Source: Deinandra increscens subsp. villosa
Lineage: Eukaryota > Streptophyta > Magnoliopsida > Asterales > Asteraceae
NCBI GenBank assembly: GCA_039602395.1
Contig: JBCNJP010000006.1
Location: 16,976,952 to 17,040,951, forward strand
Direction of reading: 5' to 3'
Length of the DNA: 64,000 bases
A program made the translations under genes and the position numbers. Below the pieces are notes generated by a model. The model saw nothing but the letters and a program-made list of their open reading frames with translations, did not search any database and had not been told where the DNA came from. This document shows positions 22,285 through 33,889 of this stretch, piece after piece. Position 1 is the first letter of the stretch. Each line of letters starts with the position of its first letter.

Positions 22285-22524
22285 CCTAAACAAATAACAA
22301 TCAGGTCGATCTTTCGATACGCAGAGAAAGTCCGATTGTTTAGGAAAATAAGAAAGTAAAACAAGTTGAAATTGTATAAATCAACAACAATCAGGTCGGT
22401 ACTTCCGTACATGCAGAGAAAGTCCGATGAGTTATACGAAACACCAAGAAAAATAAAGCAGAACGTCAAACGAACAACGATCAGGTCGATCTTTCGATAC
22501 TCAGAGAAAGTCCGATCGTTTGAC
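22285..22524 (-). other. three tandem stem-loops with covarying stems
   Basis: Units at 22285-22344, 22374-22437 and 22465-22524, about 90 bp apart. Each has a conserved core (plus strand ATCAGGTCG ... GCAGAGAAAGTCCGAT, with C replaced by T or other changes at single sites) between outer arms that differ in sequence but pair: CCTAAACAA/TTGTTTAGG, GTATAAaTCA/TGAgTTATAC, GTCAAACGA/TCGTTTGAC. On the minus (element sense) strand an inner hairpin has a GNRA-type loop (ATC-GAAA-GAT; GTAC-GGAA-GTAC in unit 2). I do not recognise a known RNA family. Confidence 0.75.
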
Positions 22525-23003
22525 AAAATAAAAAAAATCAGACAAGTTTAAATCTTTCAAAAGAAAGCATGCATACACTAGAACACTTATTTATCATGTT
22601 TTTGCATTTTTCCACCTTTTATCAAGATCACTCAATCACAAGAATTATGTTACACCAAAGATTTCAAGCAAGCATTATCTTTATATCATACTAGCAAGTA
22701 TCAGATATTGATCAACACATTCAATGAAGCATACAAGAACCTACAGCCTTTCAATCTAGTCTATCCATGGTCAGTAACATTCACTGATGTACCATCATTT
22801 CTCACAAGGTTGGATCACATTTCTCAATTTTGTATTTTTCAAATTTGTCTTAAGTTTTTGTATTTTTCCAAAAAAAAATTTATGCTTTTTCATGTTTCAA
22901 TACAGAAAAACACACATTATTTTTGTATTTTTTCATATAAATCTCTCCCTAAAAAACAGAAAAATAAAGAAAAACAGTAACAACTAAAAAATGATCAACT
23001 GAA

Positions 23004-24700
23004 TTAGACGGCATCCAACTTTGTAATCCCATTAATTTGCAACAAAAATTTAAAACGAGTTTTGTCAAAAGCTTTGGTAAACAAATCAGCTCGTTGAAAA
23101 TATGTATGAATTTTCTGCAAATCAATTAATTTCTTTTCATAGCAATCCCAGATAAAATGATATCTGATATCATTATGCTTAGTTTTGGAATGCTGAACAG
23201 GATTTTTCTGATAGAAATAGCAGCTGAGTTATCAATGAAAATTGGGGTAGTTAGAAAATTCAAACCATAGTCGCGTAGCTGCTGTTGTATCCACAAGACT
23301 TGAGAACAACAATTAGAAGCAGCCACATATTCTGCCTTTGCAGTAGATGTTGCAACTGAGGTTTGCTTATTGCATTGCCAAGAGACTAATCTCTCCCCCA
23401 AAAACTGACATCCGGCGGTAGTTGATTTAAAATTGATCTTGCACCCACCATAATCCGAGTCAGAATATGCTGATAAGTCAAACTTATTATCATTAGGATA
23501 CCAGATACCAAGATCCGGATTACCCTTCAAATAAGCAAAAATCCGTTTTACTGTTAGCATATGTGAAGCTTTCGGAGCAGCCTGATACCTAGCACACAAA
23601 CAGACAGCAAACAATATATCAGGACGAGATGAGGTTAAATACATAAGAGAACCAATCATAGCTCTAAACAATGTCGGATCAACAGATGCACCGGATTCAT
23701 ATGGTTCAATACCATGTGAAACCTGAATTGGAGTACTAGGAATCCGAACATCGCCAACCTTGAATCTAGTCAACACGTCAGACACATATTTTGACTGATG
23801 CAAAAATATGCCTTTAGCAGACTGTTTAACTTGCAGACCCAAAAAGAAACCCATATCTCCCATTGAGCTCATTTCAAACTTAGTTTGCATAACCCGCTCA
23901 AACTCTTTGCATAAGCTGTCTTTCGTGCTACCGAAAATAATATCATCGACATAAACCTGAACCAGCAACAAATCTTTCCCGAACTTCTTTGAAAATAGTG
24001 TACAATCCACCGTGCCACGCTGAAAACCATTGTCGAGCAAGTGAGTTGAAAGAGTCTCATACCAAGCCATGGGAGCCTGATGAAGACCATATAAAGCTTT
24101 GTCAAGCTTGTACACTTTGTCAGGAAATTCTGGATCATAAAAACCAGGTGGCTGCTTCACATAAACTTCTTCACGAATCTTCCCATTCAGAAATGCACTC
24201 TTGATATCCATCTGATACACTTTAAATCCGTGATGTGCCGCGAAAGCAAGAAATATTCTGATGGCTTCAATTCATGCGAAAGGAGCATAAACTTCATTGA
24301 AGTCAATGCCTTTCTATTTGGGAAAAACCTTGAACCACCAATCGTGCCTTGTTTCTGACAATGACACCGCGGTCGTCTTTCTTTCATTTAAAGACCCACT
24401 TTGTGCCACACGGTTCCTTAGAGTTCTTGGGTAAATCAACGAGATGCCAAACGCCCAATTTTGTAAATTGCTGCAACTCGTCTTGCATTGCTTCTACCCA
24501 AGAAGCATCCTCCAATGCTTCATTCTGAACCCCAGATTCTCTGATTTCGGCAATCAAAGCATCAACATTTTCTGCCAATTGATTTCGTGTACGAACTCCC
24601 AAAGACGGATCTCCAATAATGTTTTCTTGAGGATGAATAGTGTGAATCCTAAGAATTGTTGAATCAGAAACTGCCTGATTATCTACCAAATTGTTTAAAG
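23004..24700 (-). pseudogene. A pol: reverse transcriptase and RNase H, broken
   Basis: Copia-type RT (MDIKSAFLNG, QPPGFYDPEFPDKVYKLDKALYGLHQAP) with the polymerase motif VYVDDIIFG, followed by SRPDILFAVCLCARYQ and an RNase H region (AYSDSDYGG, ATSTAKAEYVAA). It begins near 24700 (VDALIAEIRESG, WVEAMQDELQQF). Stops and a frameshift lie between about 24385 and 24220, and another frameshift lies near 23205. After that, the last segment (HTYFQRADLFTKAF) continues in another frame to a TAA at 23006-23004. The region downstream is the structured spacer. The gene cannot give full-length pol without several repairs. Confidence 0.9.
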
Positions 24701-26100
24701 TTGCCTACTGCCACTTCTGAACTTGATAAATCACCAATCGGTAACGAATTTGGTACAGAAGAACTTGTACTTGGCAAATGAATTTGATCATCTACAGGTT
24801 TTGATTCAGCTTCATGAAAAGTACTTTCATCATCATCAGAAGAACTCATTGTTTCTAAACTAGAAGCACTCTGACTAGACGAAGCAATAGCAGTTGAAGT
24901 ACTTGGAAACTTAGGAATCCATGATCCTGGTCCAGGAGTGTTTAGTGAGTGTAACAAAGCAACTAACACATCTAGGATCTTCCTCTTCATCAGAACCAGG
25001 TGGTGCAGCCGTGAACGAATCATTTAAAGATTTGTAATCATAAGATTGAGCATCAGCCGATTTGGGTTGTAGAAAAGTATGTTTCTGACAGTCCACATTT
25101 ACATGATTCTCAATAGTCTTGGAAGAAGGAAAATAAACACGCATCATAGGATGATGATAACCAACAAAAATACCCTGAACAGCTTTTGAAGCAAACTTCC
25201 CACCTTCCTTGAGAACCGTGCAAAGACACCCAAATGGTTCAAAGAAATTCAAATTAGGCTTTCGACCTTTAAGTAATTCATAACTGGTTTTATTAAATCT
25301 TTTCACAATTAGAACATGATTGAGCACATAACACGCAGTATAAACAGCTTTAGACCAAAACTTTATTGGTAGATGAGCATCAGCCAACAATGTTCGAGCC
25401 GTCTCAATCAAAGTTCTATTCTTTCGTTCAGCTACTCCATTTTGTTGCGGAGTATATGGCGCACTGAATTCATGTATGATTCCAAGTGAATCACAAAATG
25501 CTGCCATCTTAGCATTCTTATATTCAATACCATTATCAGTACGAATGCGACAGACTTTGTGTTTGTACACTGATGGAAACTTGGATAATAGCTTCTGAAA
25601 TTGATCTGGAGTTTCATCTTTTGAAGCTAGAGACATCACCCATGAAAAACGAGAAAAATCATCCGTAATAACCAAACAATAATAACTTCCCTCAATGCTA
25701 CGGACATTCACAGGACCAAAAAGATCCATATGAAGAAGCTCTAAAGGAGTCACAATTGAGTTCAAACGTTTAGATGGATGGGACTTTTTCTTTTGCTTAC
25801 CTTTCTTACAAGAGACACATACATCATGTATAGAAAATTTATTCTTTGAAACGCCTTCAACCAGATTATGATTTACCAAATAATTCATTTTCCGGTAATT
25901 GATGTGACCCATACAACGATGCCACATGATGGATTCTTTTTCTGTAGCCTTAGAAATAAAGCATGTAACAGACACCGCAGATGAAGTCTGATTCATGTTC
26001 AACACATATAAGTCACGAAATCGAAGAGCTCGCACAACAATCCAATCGTCAGGAATTTGGATTCCAGGTTTCAGATTTAAGCATTCTGAACTCGTGAAAG
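24701..26100 (-). pseudogene. A pol: integrase
   Basis: One long open frame (about 26035-24911) contains the GAG-pre-integrase HHCC domain (MWHRCMGHINY ... CVSCKKGK). It also holds the catalytic core with Asp in LLHMDLFGP, Asp in RIRTDNGIEY and Glu in GVAERKNRT, so the DDE triad looks intact. The integrase C-terminal region has the copia PFGC and GIFVGYHH signatures. A frameshift near 24950-25010 separates it from the linker before RT (GDLSSSEVAVGN). It is the best-kept enzyme part of A. Confidence 0.9.
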
Positions 26101-26792
26101 CAGCAGTGTACTGTTTTCACAAATTTGAGAAACGCTCAGCAAATTGTGTTGCAACTCTTGCACAAATTGGACTTTGTCAAATGTTACCCCCTTTATCGCC
26201 AGCGAAAGTTACATTTCCTCCTTGAATAGGTTTAACATCTGATAGCAAGGAAATATTACCCGTCATGTGCCTGGATGCTCCACTATCAACTACCCAGAAG
26301 TTGTTGACAACTCACTTGCGAGCATCCTGCACATTTAAGCAAATAATTAGTGAGTATCTGGACCCAAGCTTTCAGCTTTGGGTTGACCGGTGTCTTCAGG
26401 AAAGTCCTCAGTGGCTTTTGAAGTCAATTTAGGCAGCCACTTTTGCCTTAACCCAGAAGTAGATGAATCTGTGGTAACATCACTTGAAGATGAACATCCA
26501 AATGATTGTTGAGTTTTTAAAAATTATTCTCGTTTGAAAAATTGTTTTGTGACCACTTTTTCATCTACCTGTTTTGGCTCAAAAACATTTTCATATTTTT
26601 CAAAACTAACAGCGGAAGCACTTTTCTCAGCCAAAACCGGACATCTTTTTCTTAGATGACCCTTTTGATGACAATGATAACACCTCCTACGATCAACAAA
26701 AACTACAGGAAAATTACCTCCTGATTCAGTTGAGGTGTTACCATCAGTCATTTGTTTAACCACTTGACTTGGTTTCTGTAGGTCCAGAAAAT
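26101..26792 (-). pseudogene. A gag end and protease, interrupted by B2
   Basis: Gag C-terminus with knuckle CYHCHQKGHLRKRCP (about 26635-26680), corresponding to the second knuckle of C gag. Then protease with VDSGASRHMTG (Asp-Ser-Gly near 26273-26287). A stop (GGNI*) and frame changes occur near 26130-26190 and 26530. The N-terminal gag, leader and 5' LTR of A are missing: B2 is inserted at about 26792 and the rest lies beyond the second gap. Confidence 0.8.
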
Positions 26793-27153
26793 CTACCAAG
26801 TCACGATATTGAAGTCACCAACGAGTGCGGAATCCTCGTAAGTGATTGATTCGAGAAGAAAGTAGATGAAAGAGATTTGATAAACAATAAAGATCAAATC
26901 TTGAATGAAACATAAACTTGCTTGAGCAAACTGAGACTGATCGTAAACACACAATAGAGAGAAAATCGGAATCCCAAAAGCTAGGGTCAATCATAAACTA
27001 GTGAGCTTATATACTACTCACTTACAAACCCTAATCCAATCATAAACACATAACCGGCCCACATGGCCCAAATCGTAAACTATTCTAAGCCCATAAGCCC
27101 AATACTAATCAAGCCCACATCTAATGTTCATGCCTCTAATGTATAGCCCAACA
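26793..27153 (-). mobile_element. 3' LTR of copia element B2
   Basis: Minus strand TGTTGGGCTATAC from 27153, matching the B1 LTR throughout (TTCATTCAAGATTTGATC and ACGAGGATTCCGCACTCGT blocks shared). The inner end is placed where similarity to B1 stops and the A gag frame resumes; there is no canonical CA end, so it is uncertain by about 10 bp. Confidence 0.8.
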
Positions 27154-27165
27154 ATCTTCCCCTAG
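27154..27165 (-). promoter_or_regulatory. polypurine tract of B2
   Basis: Minus strand CTAGGGGAAGAT next to the LTR start, identical to B1. Confidence 0.85.
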
Positions 27166-27184
27166 GCATGAACCATTAAAAAGT

Positions 27185-28635
27185 CTAAGGAAGATGTAAA
27201 TCAAATCTGAATGTATGCGTCTCTTTCCTTGACCACCATTCTTTCTCCACGATCAGACCTGCTGTGCCATGAAATAATCCCACCCGTATAGCATTCTGCA
27301 TGCCATGCTCGTCACCAAGAATTGGACAGGATGCCAGGAGCTTGATGTCAGTCTCTCCGAACCTCAGCAAATCTACGGGATCATACATTCGGAACTCTCT
27401 CACTCTCTTGCAAACAACCACCACTTCATACGTTGTGGGATTAAAGAACCAGCTGTCAAAATTCTTCACAAGCGTATGGTCTTCAATTTCATCGAGCATG
27501 TTAATGACTCGGGTTCGTTTGGTGGGAGGACACCTCATTTCACCGATTGGTTCATTGGTGATAGGATCAGTTCCGGTTTCAACCCACCTTGCAGCCTTCA
27601 GATCAAAGTTTTCAAAGTTTTGCTCCATCTGTGCTACCAAGTTGTCGCGAACCAGATTTCCATGATAAGTGTTCCACCTGTTAATGAACGGTGCCCTCAG
27701 CAAATTTCTCAATTCTGTCTCGGTCCAGGAGTGGAAATTGACCCCTTGATCTGTAGTATTCGACTGGACTATATCCATCTCTTACTACAGCAAATAACTC
27801 CTTTTCTGCATCGTAATGCCAACACAGAATTGGTTGTCGGCTTCCTTTCTTGTCTATCTCACTCTCACCCACATCTATGCTATATTTCACAGGAGTAGGT
27901 CCTCTGAAAAACTCCTTGAACCAATTCACTTGTCCTTCGGGAGCCATAGAAATATATCTTCCACCACGTACATATTCAGACATTTCAATGGTGTCATCTC
28001 CTTCATCTTCTTGAGTAGCACTTGTACCCTGAACTCCTTGAGATGAGCTTTGGCCAGGGTCACCTGAAGCACTTGACACCAGCACCTTTCAACTCATTAT
28101 ATTTCTTTTTCAAATCCATCAAGATCTCATACAAGTACTTAAACCTATTCTTGTCAGCCACCTCCTTGTCTTTTAGTTTTCTGTTCTCAGCTTGGAGTGC
28201 TTTTATCTCAGTCTCTCTAATTCTGTTCTGAGACATCAGAAAGTTAATGTGAGGGTCTGCACTTATCCTCATCTCAATAGGGACCTCAGCAGCTTGAAAT
28301 GGGCGGAAACTTGGGATAACTGTTGGCGGCAGACTTGTCCCAGTAGAGACACTTATTCTAACAGGGCTGGGTACTACAAAGGTGTTATCAACCTCCAGAA
28401 ATTGCCTTTCTTCATGAACAGGGCTACGTTCATTCAGAAGAGGACTTTCAGTCTGAACCTGGGCAGGTTGATCTACAACATTCTGATCAGTTGTTTCTTC
28501 TTTAATAATTTGGCTTTGAGAACTGGACCCTGCTGGACGGACCATCAACAGACTTGAGCTAGTCTTTGTGAACTTGAACCTGACACTTCTTGGATCTGTC
28601 CTCTTTCTGGGAGATGGTTCACGAATGGGGACAGG
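27185..28635 (-). pseudogene. env-position ORF of B2, C-terminal two thirds
   Basis: Homologous to B1 over SLLNERSPVHEERQFLEVDN, the coiled-coil (AENRKLKDKEVADKNRFKYL), ESEIDKKGSR and the C-terminal domain (VETGTDPITNEP, FFNPTTYEVVVVCKR, RMYDPVDLLRFGE). It keeps the segment near 27870-27640 (ILCWHYDAEKELFAVV ... RAPFINRWN) that B1 has deleted, and that segment aligns with A. Frameshifts lie near 28065 and 27700-27780. The N-terminus is in the assembly gap. Ends with a stop at 27185, 20 bases before the polypurine tract. Confidence 0.8.
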
Positions 28636-29135
28636 NNNNNNNNNNNNNNNNNNNNNNNNNNNNNNNNNNNNNNNNNNNNNNNNNNNNNNNNNNNNNNNNN
28701 NNNNNNNNNNNNNNNNNNNNNNNNNNNNNNNNNNNNNNNNNNNNNNNNNNNNNNNNNNNNNNNNNNNNNNNNNNNNNNNNNNNNNNNNNNNNNNNNNNNN
28801 NNNNNNNNNNNNNNNNNNNNNNNNNNNNNNNNNNNNNNNNNNNNNNNNNNNNNNNNNNNNNNNNNNNNNNNNNNNNNNNNNNNNNNNNNNNNNNNNNNNN
28901 NNNNNNNNNNNNNNNNNNNNNNNNNNNNNNNNNNNNNNNNNNNNNNNNNNNNNNNNNNNNNNNNNNNNNNNNNNNNNNNNNNNNNNNNNNNNNNNNNNNN
29001 NNNNNNNNNNNNNNNNNNNNNNNNNNNNNNNNNNNNNNNNNNNNNNNNNNNNNNNNNNNNNNNNNNNNNNNNNNNNNNNNNNNNNNNNNNNNNNNNNNNN
29101 NNNNNNNNNNNNNNNNNNNNNNNNNNNNNNNNNNN
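28636..29135. other. assembly gap (500 N)
   Basis: Exactly 500 N inside B2. The missing DNA should hold the rest of B2, the 5' part of A, the 3' part of C and whatever links them to element G, so the real size is probably tens of kilobases. Confidence 0.95.
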
Positions 29136-29443
29136 TACTTGTTCTTCACACAAAGGTAGAATTGTTCTTCTCGTAATCTTTATCTTCTGATAGAATAGAA
29201 CTCCTTTAAGACTCTTCTTTGAAGACTATTAATGCTTCCCATTAGAAGCCTTCTACAGGAAATGAGGATTTCTGTGGAATTTGGTATGTACAGAACTACT
29301 TCGGAAATTCCAGAGTAGTTCTGTATGAATACAGAAATTTGTATTTTGTACAAATATTCATATCCTTTCTCTTTTGAGGATATATCTTATCTTTTCTTCT
29401 AATACTTGACTGTTTTCTTTTACATTAACATTGTGTTCTGACA
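29136..29443. mobile_element. unassigned element end, possible LTR fragment
   Basis: This sequence occurs nowhere else in the window. It stops at 29443 (TTCTGACA), where G LTR sequence begins. On the minus strand it would start TGTCAGAACAC, a plausible LTR start. It contains an inverted repeat around 29294-29325 (GTACAGAACTACT ... AGTAGTTCTGTA). No coding potential seen. Confidence 0.35.
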
Positions 29444-30357
29444 CATGGTAAGATTATGCATTAGATAGGTTGTATGCATTAGAAATACGTGTTTTATAGC
29501 TAATGTGATAAAATATGCATAAACGGATGTGTTAAACGTTAACGAACGTAAAATATGAGATGAATACATGTTTATATGAATAGCATGATGATACATGAAT
29601 CATTTGATGGATATGTACGTGTAAATACGTGTGTTAATAGTTATCGGAAAAGTAAAAGGGCTAAAAGCGTAATTTATGTAAATATATAAACGTATACGGA
29701 TATTATACGTATTCATAGTTATTCCAAGTATCCCGAGGCTTAGAAATTAGTAAAGATATGTCATAATAAGATTCGTAACATGAAATGATAAGTATTGTAA
29801 AGTTTGAGGGGGCTAAATTATAAATTAGTGAAAGATATCCATATATATATAAATATATATATATATACGTATGTATATGTATATTATCGTACGAGTCCCG
29901 ATCCTTAGAAACGTTTAGAAATATGCCCCATAATGTTTTAGTACATAAAATGATAGAAATATAGAAGTTTGGGGGTTAAAATGTAAATATAAAGTCTGGG
30001 GACCAAAATTATCATTCTACCAAAGTTGGCTCATGGTACGCATAGCCCAGCTTCATCCCTGTCGCGATACGCGGTGGGTTGCAGGATCAGATTCAGCCAC
30101 GAGTTCAACGTATTGCCCAAGTTTGATACGAATACTCACCTCTAACATGTCAATTCGGTCGACTACTCACCACTAACACTTGCTAGACCCTTCGGTGACC
30201 TCCGTGGGTATTAATAGGACCCTTAACACTTCGAAATTGATCACCACTCACTCAAACAAGTCCAAAAAACCGTGTTTTTGCCCGCAACCTTCTTCTGAGC
30301 AATTCTCTCAAACGGTGAAGAGTTAGGATCGAAAATTCTGTAGTTGAGCTACCTTAG

Positions 30358-33300
30358 GTATGATCTAAAATAACCTATCTCAGTTTTCGATAATATTTTG
30401 TCTAAGTATGGTTTCTAAAACTATGTAAACATTAGGGTTCTTGAGCTTGTTTTGCAAAAATTGGATAATGGGGTAGGAATTAGGGTCTGAATTTTAGCAG
30501 ATAATACTTAAATAATGTGTTTTTAAAAAGCCCTAAGTTTATTTCACATTTGGAAAGGATTGGTAATGGTTTTGTTAACGAGTCAAAATTAAGGTTTTCA
30601 TAACGTTGTTCTGCCCAAATTGAGTAAAAGATGTTGAATTAAGCTTTGATATTTTAAAGTATATTATAAAATGTTGAGTTAATTACCGTTTGCGTCCCTG
30701 TGGTTTGTGATCTGTTGCCACTTGAGTCCAATAGTTTCATTTGTTGCATGGTGAAGTCTAACGTTTGCATTTTTTGAGTCCTTTCCACTAACTGGGTTAA
30801 ATTTTTCTGTTAACCTAAAGGGTATTTTAGTCATTTTATATCTAAGGGGCTAGTTATATAATTTAACAAAGTATAAGGACTTCTTTCATAATTTAGATAA
30901 AAAAAAATCCTAACTTGATAAAATTAATAAAGTATTGACTCAAGATGATGTCATGATGACATCATCAACTTCAAAAACCAGAAAGCTGATTCCCCTTTTT
31001 TCCAGTGGCGCAAATCAGAAACCAACAGAAATCTCCGGTGAGGTGAACAACAACCTCCACGAACCACTGCGAACCGTCTCAGGTTCGCCAATAAACGTCG
31101 CGAACAGCAGTAAACCACCGCGTAACAGAATTCTCCGGCGTAAATCGATTTTCCGGCATCGAATCAGAATTTTCAACTAACGATTACTCGCACAATACTT
31201 GATGAAAATCACTTCTAAAACTAGCTTTGAACTGGTCTCCATGAACTCTATCAAACAAGAACTATTGTTAATAGGTTTTAGTGACTTTCTCCGACCTGAA
31301 AAATCAAATTCCGGCAAGCTCTATGTAGAAGACGATCGGAACATATGAAACCAGTGAAAAGTCAACGAAATCGAACACAGATTATTGTAAAAACCTCGTA
31401 TAACTCAACGAAATCGAACCTTGCCGTCGTGAATGTGGAGTAGTTGACGAGTGTTGGTGGCGGAGATGGAGCGGCGTCAACAAAGATGGTGTAGTTGACC
31501 GAATGAGCGGTGTTGTCGGAGGTGGCGGTGGAGAAGCCAGAGGTGGGGCGGCGGGATAGAGGCAATGAAAATCCGGCGACGACGTGGTGGCGACGGGAGT
31601 GGAAGTAGTAGCGGAAGGGACGGGGTGGAGATGGTGTGTGGGTAAAGTTAGGGTTTTTAGTTTTTAACAAGTGTTTTAAAAATTACAAAATAGCCCTTTT
31701 ATATTTGATAAGTTTTAGAAATAGTCTGTCTACTTTCAAACATATATAATTTTACATAACTAGTCCCTTATGTGTAAGTTGTCTAAAATACCCCTTGATT
31801 TAACAAAAAAATTTAACCCAGTTAGTGGAAAGGACTCAAATCGCAATGAAATGCAAACGTCAGACTTCACCATGCAACAAATGAAACTATTGGACTCAAG
31901 TGGCAACAGATGCCAAACCATAGGGACGCAAACGGTAATTAACTCTAAAATGTTATAATGGATAATACCCTAAGTTGGTTTGAAAAGAAATTGATTTTTG
32001 ATAAAGAAACAAGAAATACGTGAAATTAGGGTTTTGAATTATGATTATTTAATATAAAATAATCCGGATGGTATGAGGACTTGAATTTTGGTATAGTAAC
32101 ATGTTTTTATATATAGTAAGTATGCATCAGCTTAAATTGAATAAATGATAAAGTATTTAAAATACCGAGTTAATCGGATATCTAGAAGTTCGTGCAGACC
32201 GGAGGGGTAAGCGCCTGTACACTAGGGTTTCTGGCAAAGCAGGGGTGTCGCATAAATCCCAACTGGGACCTGGCATACCTCACTGGGCGATCCCGGAGTG
32301 AGAATTTACTTATAGGAATGCGCGTCTTCATATTATCAATAAAAATATATATTATACCTATAAGGGCATTTTGGTCATTTTGACCTATTAGAAGGTTATT
32401 CTTAATAATTAGATATTATTAAGATAATAAAGATAGAAATAAACATAGGAAGTGTTTATAATGTTAAACCATCCGTTAATGCCATACGATACGCAATTAG
32501 GTTAATCAAGGATTCTGTCGGAGGTTTTGTCCGAGTTTAACGAGTAAAGAGATAAATGTGAGTTCTGCAAGCACACTTTTAAATGTTTTAATGTTTTCAG
32601 GCTAATATACATACAATGTTCAACTGTTTACTTGAAAAGTATTTGAAATGCATTTATCTAAAAGTTTGATTAACTTAACTGATAAATTGATGAGCTGTTT
32701 GAAGTGATACGTGTTATGTTATGAAGATGTTTAGGAATGTTTATACGTGTTAATAATATATATGAAATGATTATGATTCAGTAATGCATATGAAATGATT
32801 ATTAGGGTTATTTGCTATATTTTCTTTGAAACTAGGTATCCAAATGATAAGGGTTTGTAAATAAACGCATAAGTGAATATGTATGATTATATGAGAACAG
32901 GTGATGCCTTTTTTGTATTAATATGTGGTGGATACGCCACTGGTACATCCTATATATACACATAGTAATATAAGTTACCCGGTATATCGAAAGTGTTGAG
33001 GATACGCCGCTGATACATTTTGTATACATACACCTAGGTAAATTAGGGGATGTTTATTTGTTGCAGTATATGAATGCATTATCATGTTTATTAACACATC
33101 TAAGTCATCTGGGTATCTAATTAGGAGTGAGTAGTAGTACTGTGGTGGTTGAAAAGATGTTTGATATAGAATGATTAGAAAGTCTAAAGAAGTAAGGTTA
33201 TAAGGAAGGTTATTAGAACTGAACGCAGGGCTCCGGTCAGACACCCAACGGAGTAAAGGGGTAGTGTAGGGATCCGCTGATATGGATGCGTTAGGTGGAG

Positions 33301-33583
33301 CACTATCCGACCTGATGCAATAGCTGAAACCAGAAGGTATAAAGGTAGATGAAAAACAGGTCATAGAGAACGAAGGTTAGTGAGATATATATATTTCTAG
33401 GGAAATGTGTTTGATTGTAATGTTATGTTATGAATGATTCTGTGACGTGTTATACTTGATAGATGTTTGTGAAAATAGATTTTGCAGGTCCAAAGATTTT
33501 AACCTCATGAACGAGGTAAAGTTTTTAAAATGTAGAACTCACCAGCGTAAGGTGACCTTTTCCCAAAAACGTATGTATGTCAG
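30358..33583 (+). other. candidate leader intron in LTR G (interrupted by the MULE)
   Basis: Donor ACCTTAG|GTATGA at 30358 (the 3' LTR has the same donor at about 39808). Branch-like CTCAC in AACTCACCAGC; acceptor GTATGTCAG|G ending at 33583, 37 nt after the block. Without the MULE and its TSD copy the length would be about 1.95 kb. Confidence 0.4.
30676..31945. mobile_element. Mutator-like element (MULE), non-autonomous
   Basis: 1,270 bp with long terminal inverted repeats (GAGTTAATTACCGTTTGCGT at 30676 and its complement ending at 31945; similarity extends about 200 bp) and perfect 9-bp TSDs TAAAATGTT (30667-30675, 31946-31954). The G 3' LTR has the empty site at about 40130. The interior (about 30930-31670) is more GC-rich, has no transposase, and carries short open frames on both strands (plus 30935-31180, minus 31362-31670), so it may hold captured gene fragments (Pack-MULE). 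Confidence 0.93.
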
Positions 33584-33876
33584 GTTAGGTGAGACATCTG
33601 GGAGCAAGGGCGGAGCCCTTGTGATAAGAGACTGATCAAGCAAGCTATTCGAGGAGCTGTTGGAGGTGTTGGTTTAGTGTAGATAAATAAAGACTGTTAT
33701 AGTTAGTCACTTTATAGATAGATTTGTAAATTATCTCACTTACTTGGTACTTGGCTTGTATATAAATGAAAGTTTAAAAGTTTTCTATTTCTTATCTCTG
33801 GTTGTGCCACGTGTTCATGAGTAAATCCGATGCGTGACCCCTCCTAGTGCTAAGTCTGGGAGTGGGCGTCACAAGT

Positions 33877-33889
33877 TGGTATCAGAGCC
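33877..33889 (+). promoter_or_regulatory. primer binding site of G
   Basis: TGGTATCAGAGCC three bases after the LTR end. The next 500 bp (33890-34388) are leader without a recognisable gene. Confidence 0.9.

Larger units (their letters stand above)
20843..23003 (-). other. pol-to-env spacer of A
   Basis: About 2.2 kb with no credible coding region. In minus-strand order: a polypurine relic near 22950, a block shared with C (about 22700-22830), three stem-loops (22285-22524), AT-rich DNA, and a GGTCCGC/GCGGACC array (20939-21187) close to the ORF start. Small open frames here are shadows of these repeats. Confidence 0.7.
29444..33873 (+). mobile_element. 5' LTR of gypsy element G (left end lost)
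   Basis: Matches the G 3' LTR (38936-40422) from CATGGTAAG onward, with a 1,279-bp insertion (MULE plus TSD) not in the 3' copy. It ends GGGCGTCACA at 33873, before a perfect primer binding site. The long LTR contains a TTAG|GTATGA donor (30358) and the AACTCACCAGC block (33536-33546). About 107 bp of the LTR start is missing at the junction with the preceding element. No genes are evident in it. Confidence 0.85.

Noticed and set aside
22285..22524. Hammerhead or other self-cleaving ribozyme, as in retrozymes
   Set aside because: I looked for the CTGANGA and GAAA core order on both strands and did not find it.
22285..22524. CRISPR-like array
   Set aside because: Only three units, in plant DNA, with imperfect repeats and internal pairing.
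28545..29176. Open frames across the second N gap
   Set aside because: Same artefact of N bases.
29294..29325. Inverted repeat as a MITE
   Set aside because: Arms are short, there is no TSD and it lies within a fragment cut by the gap; left as part of the unassigned fragment.
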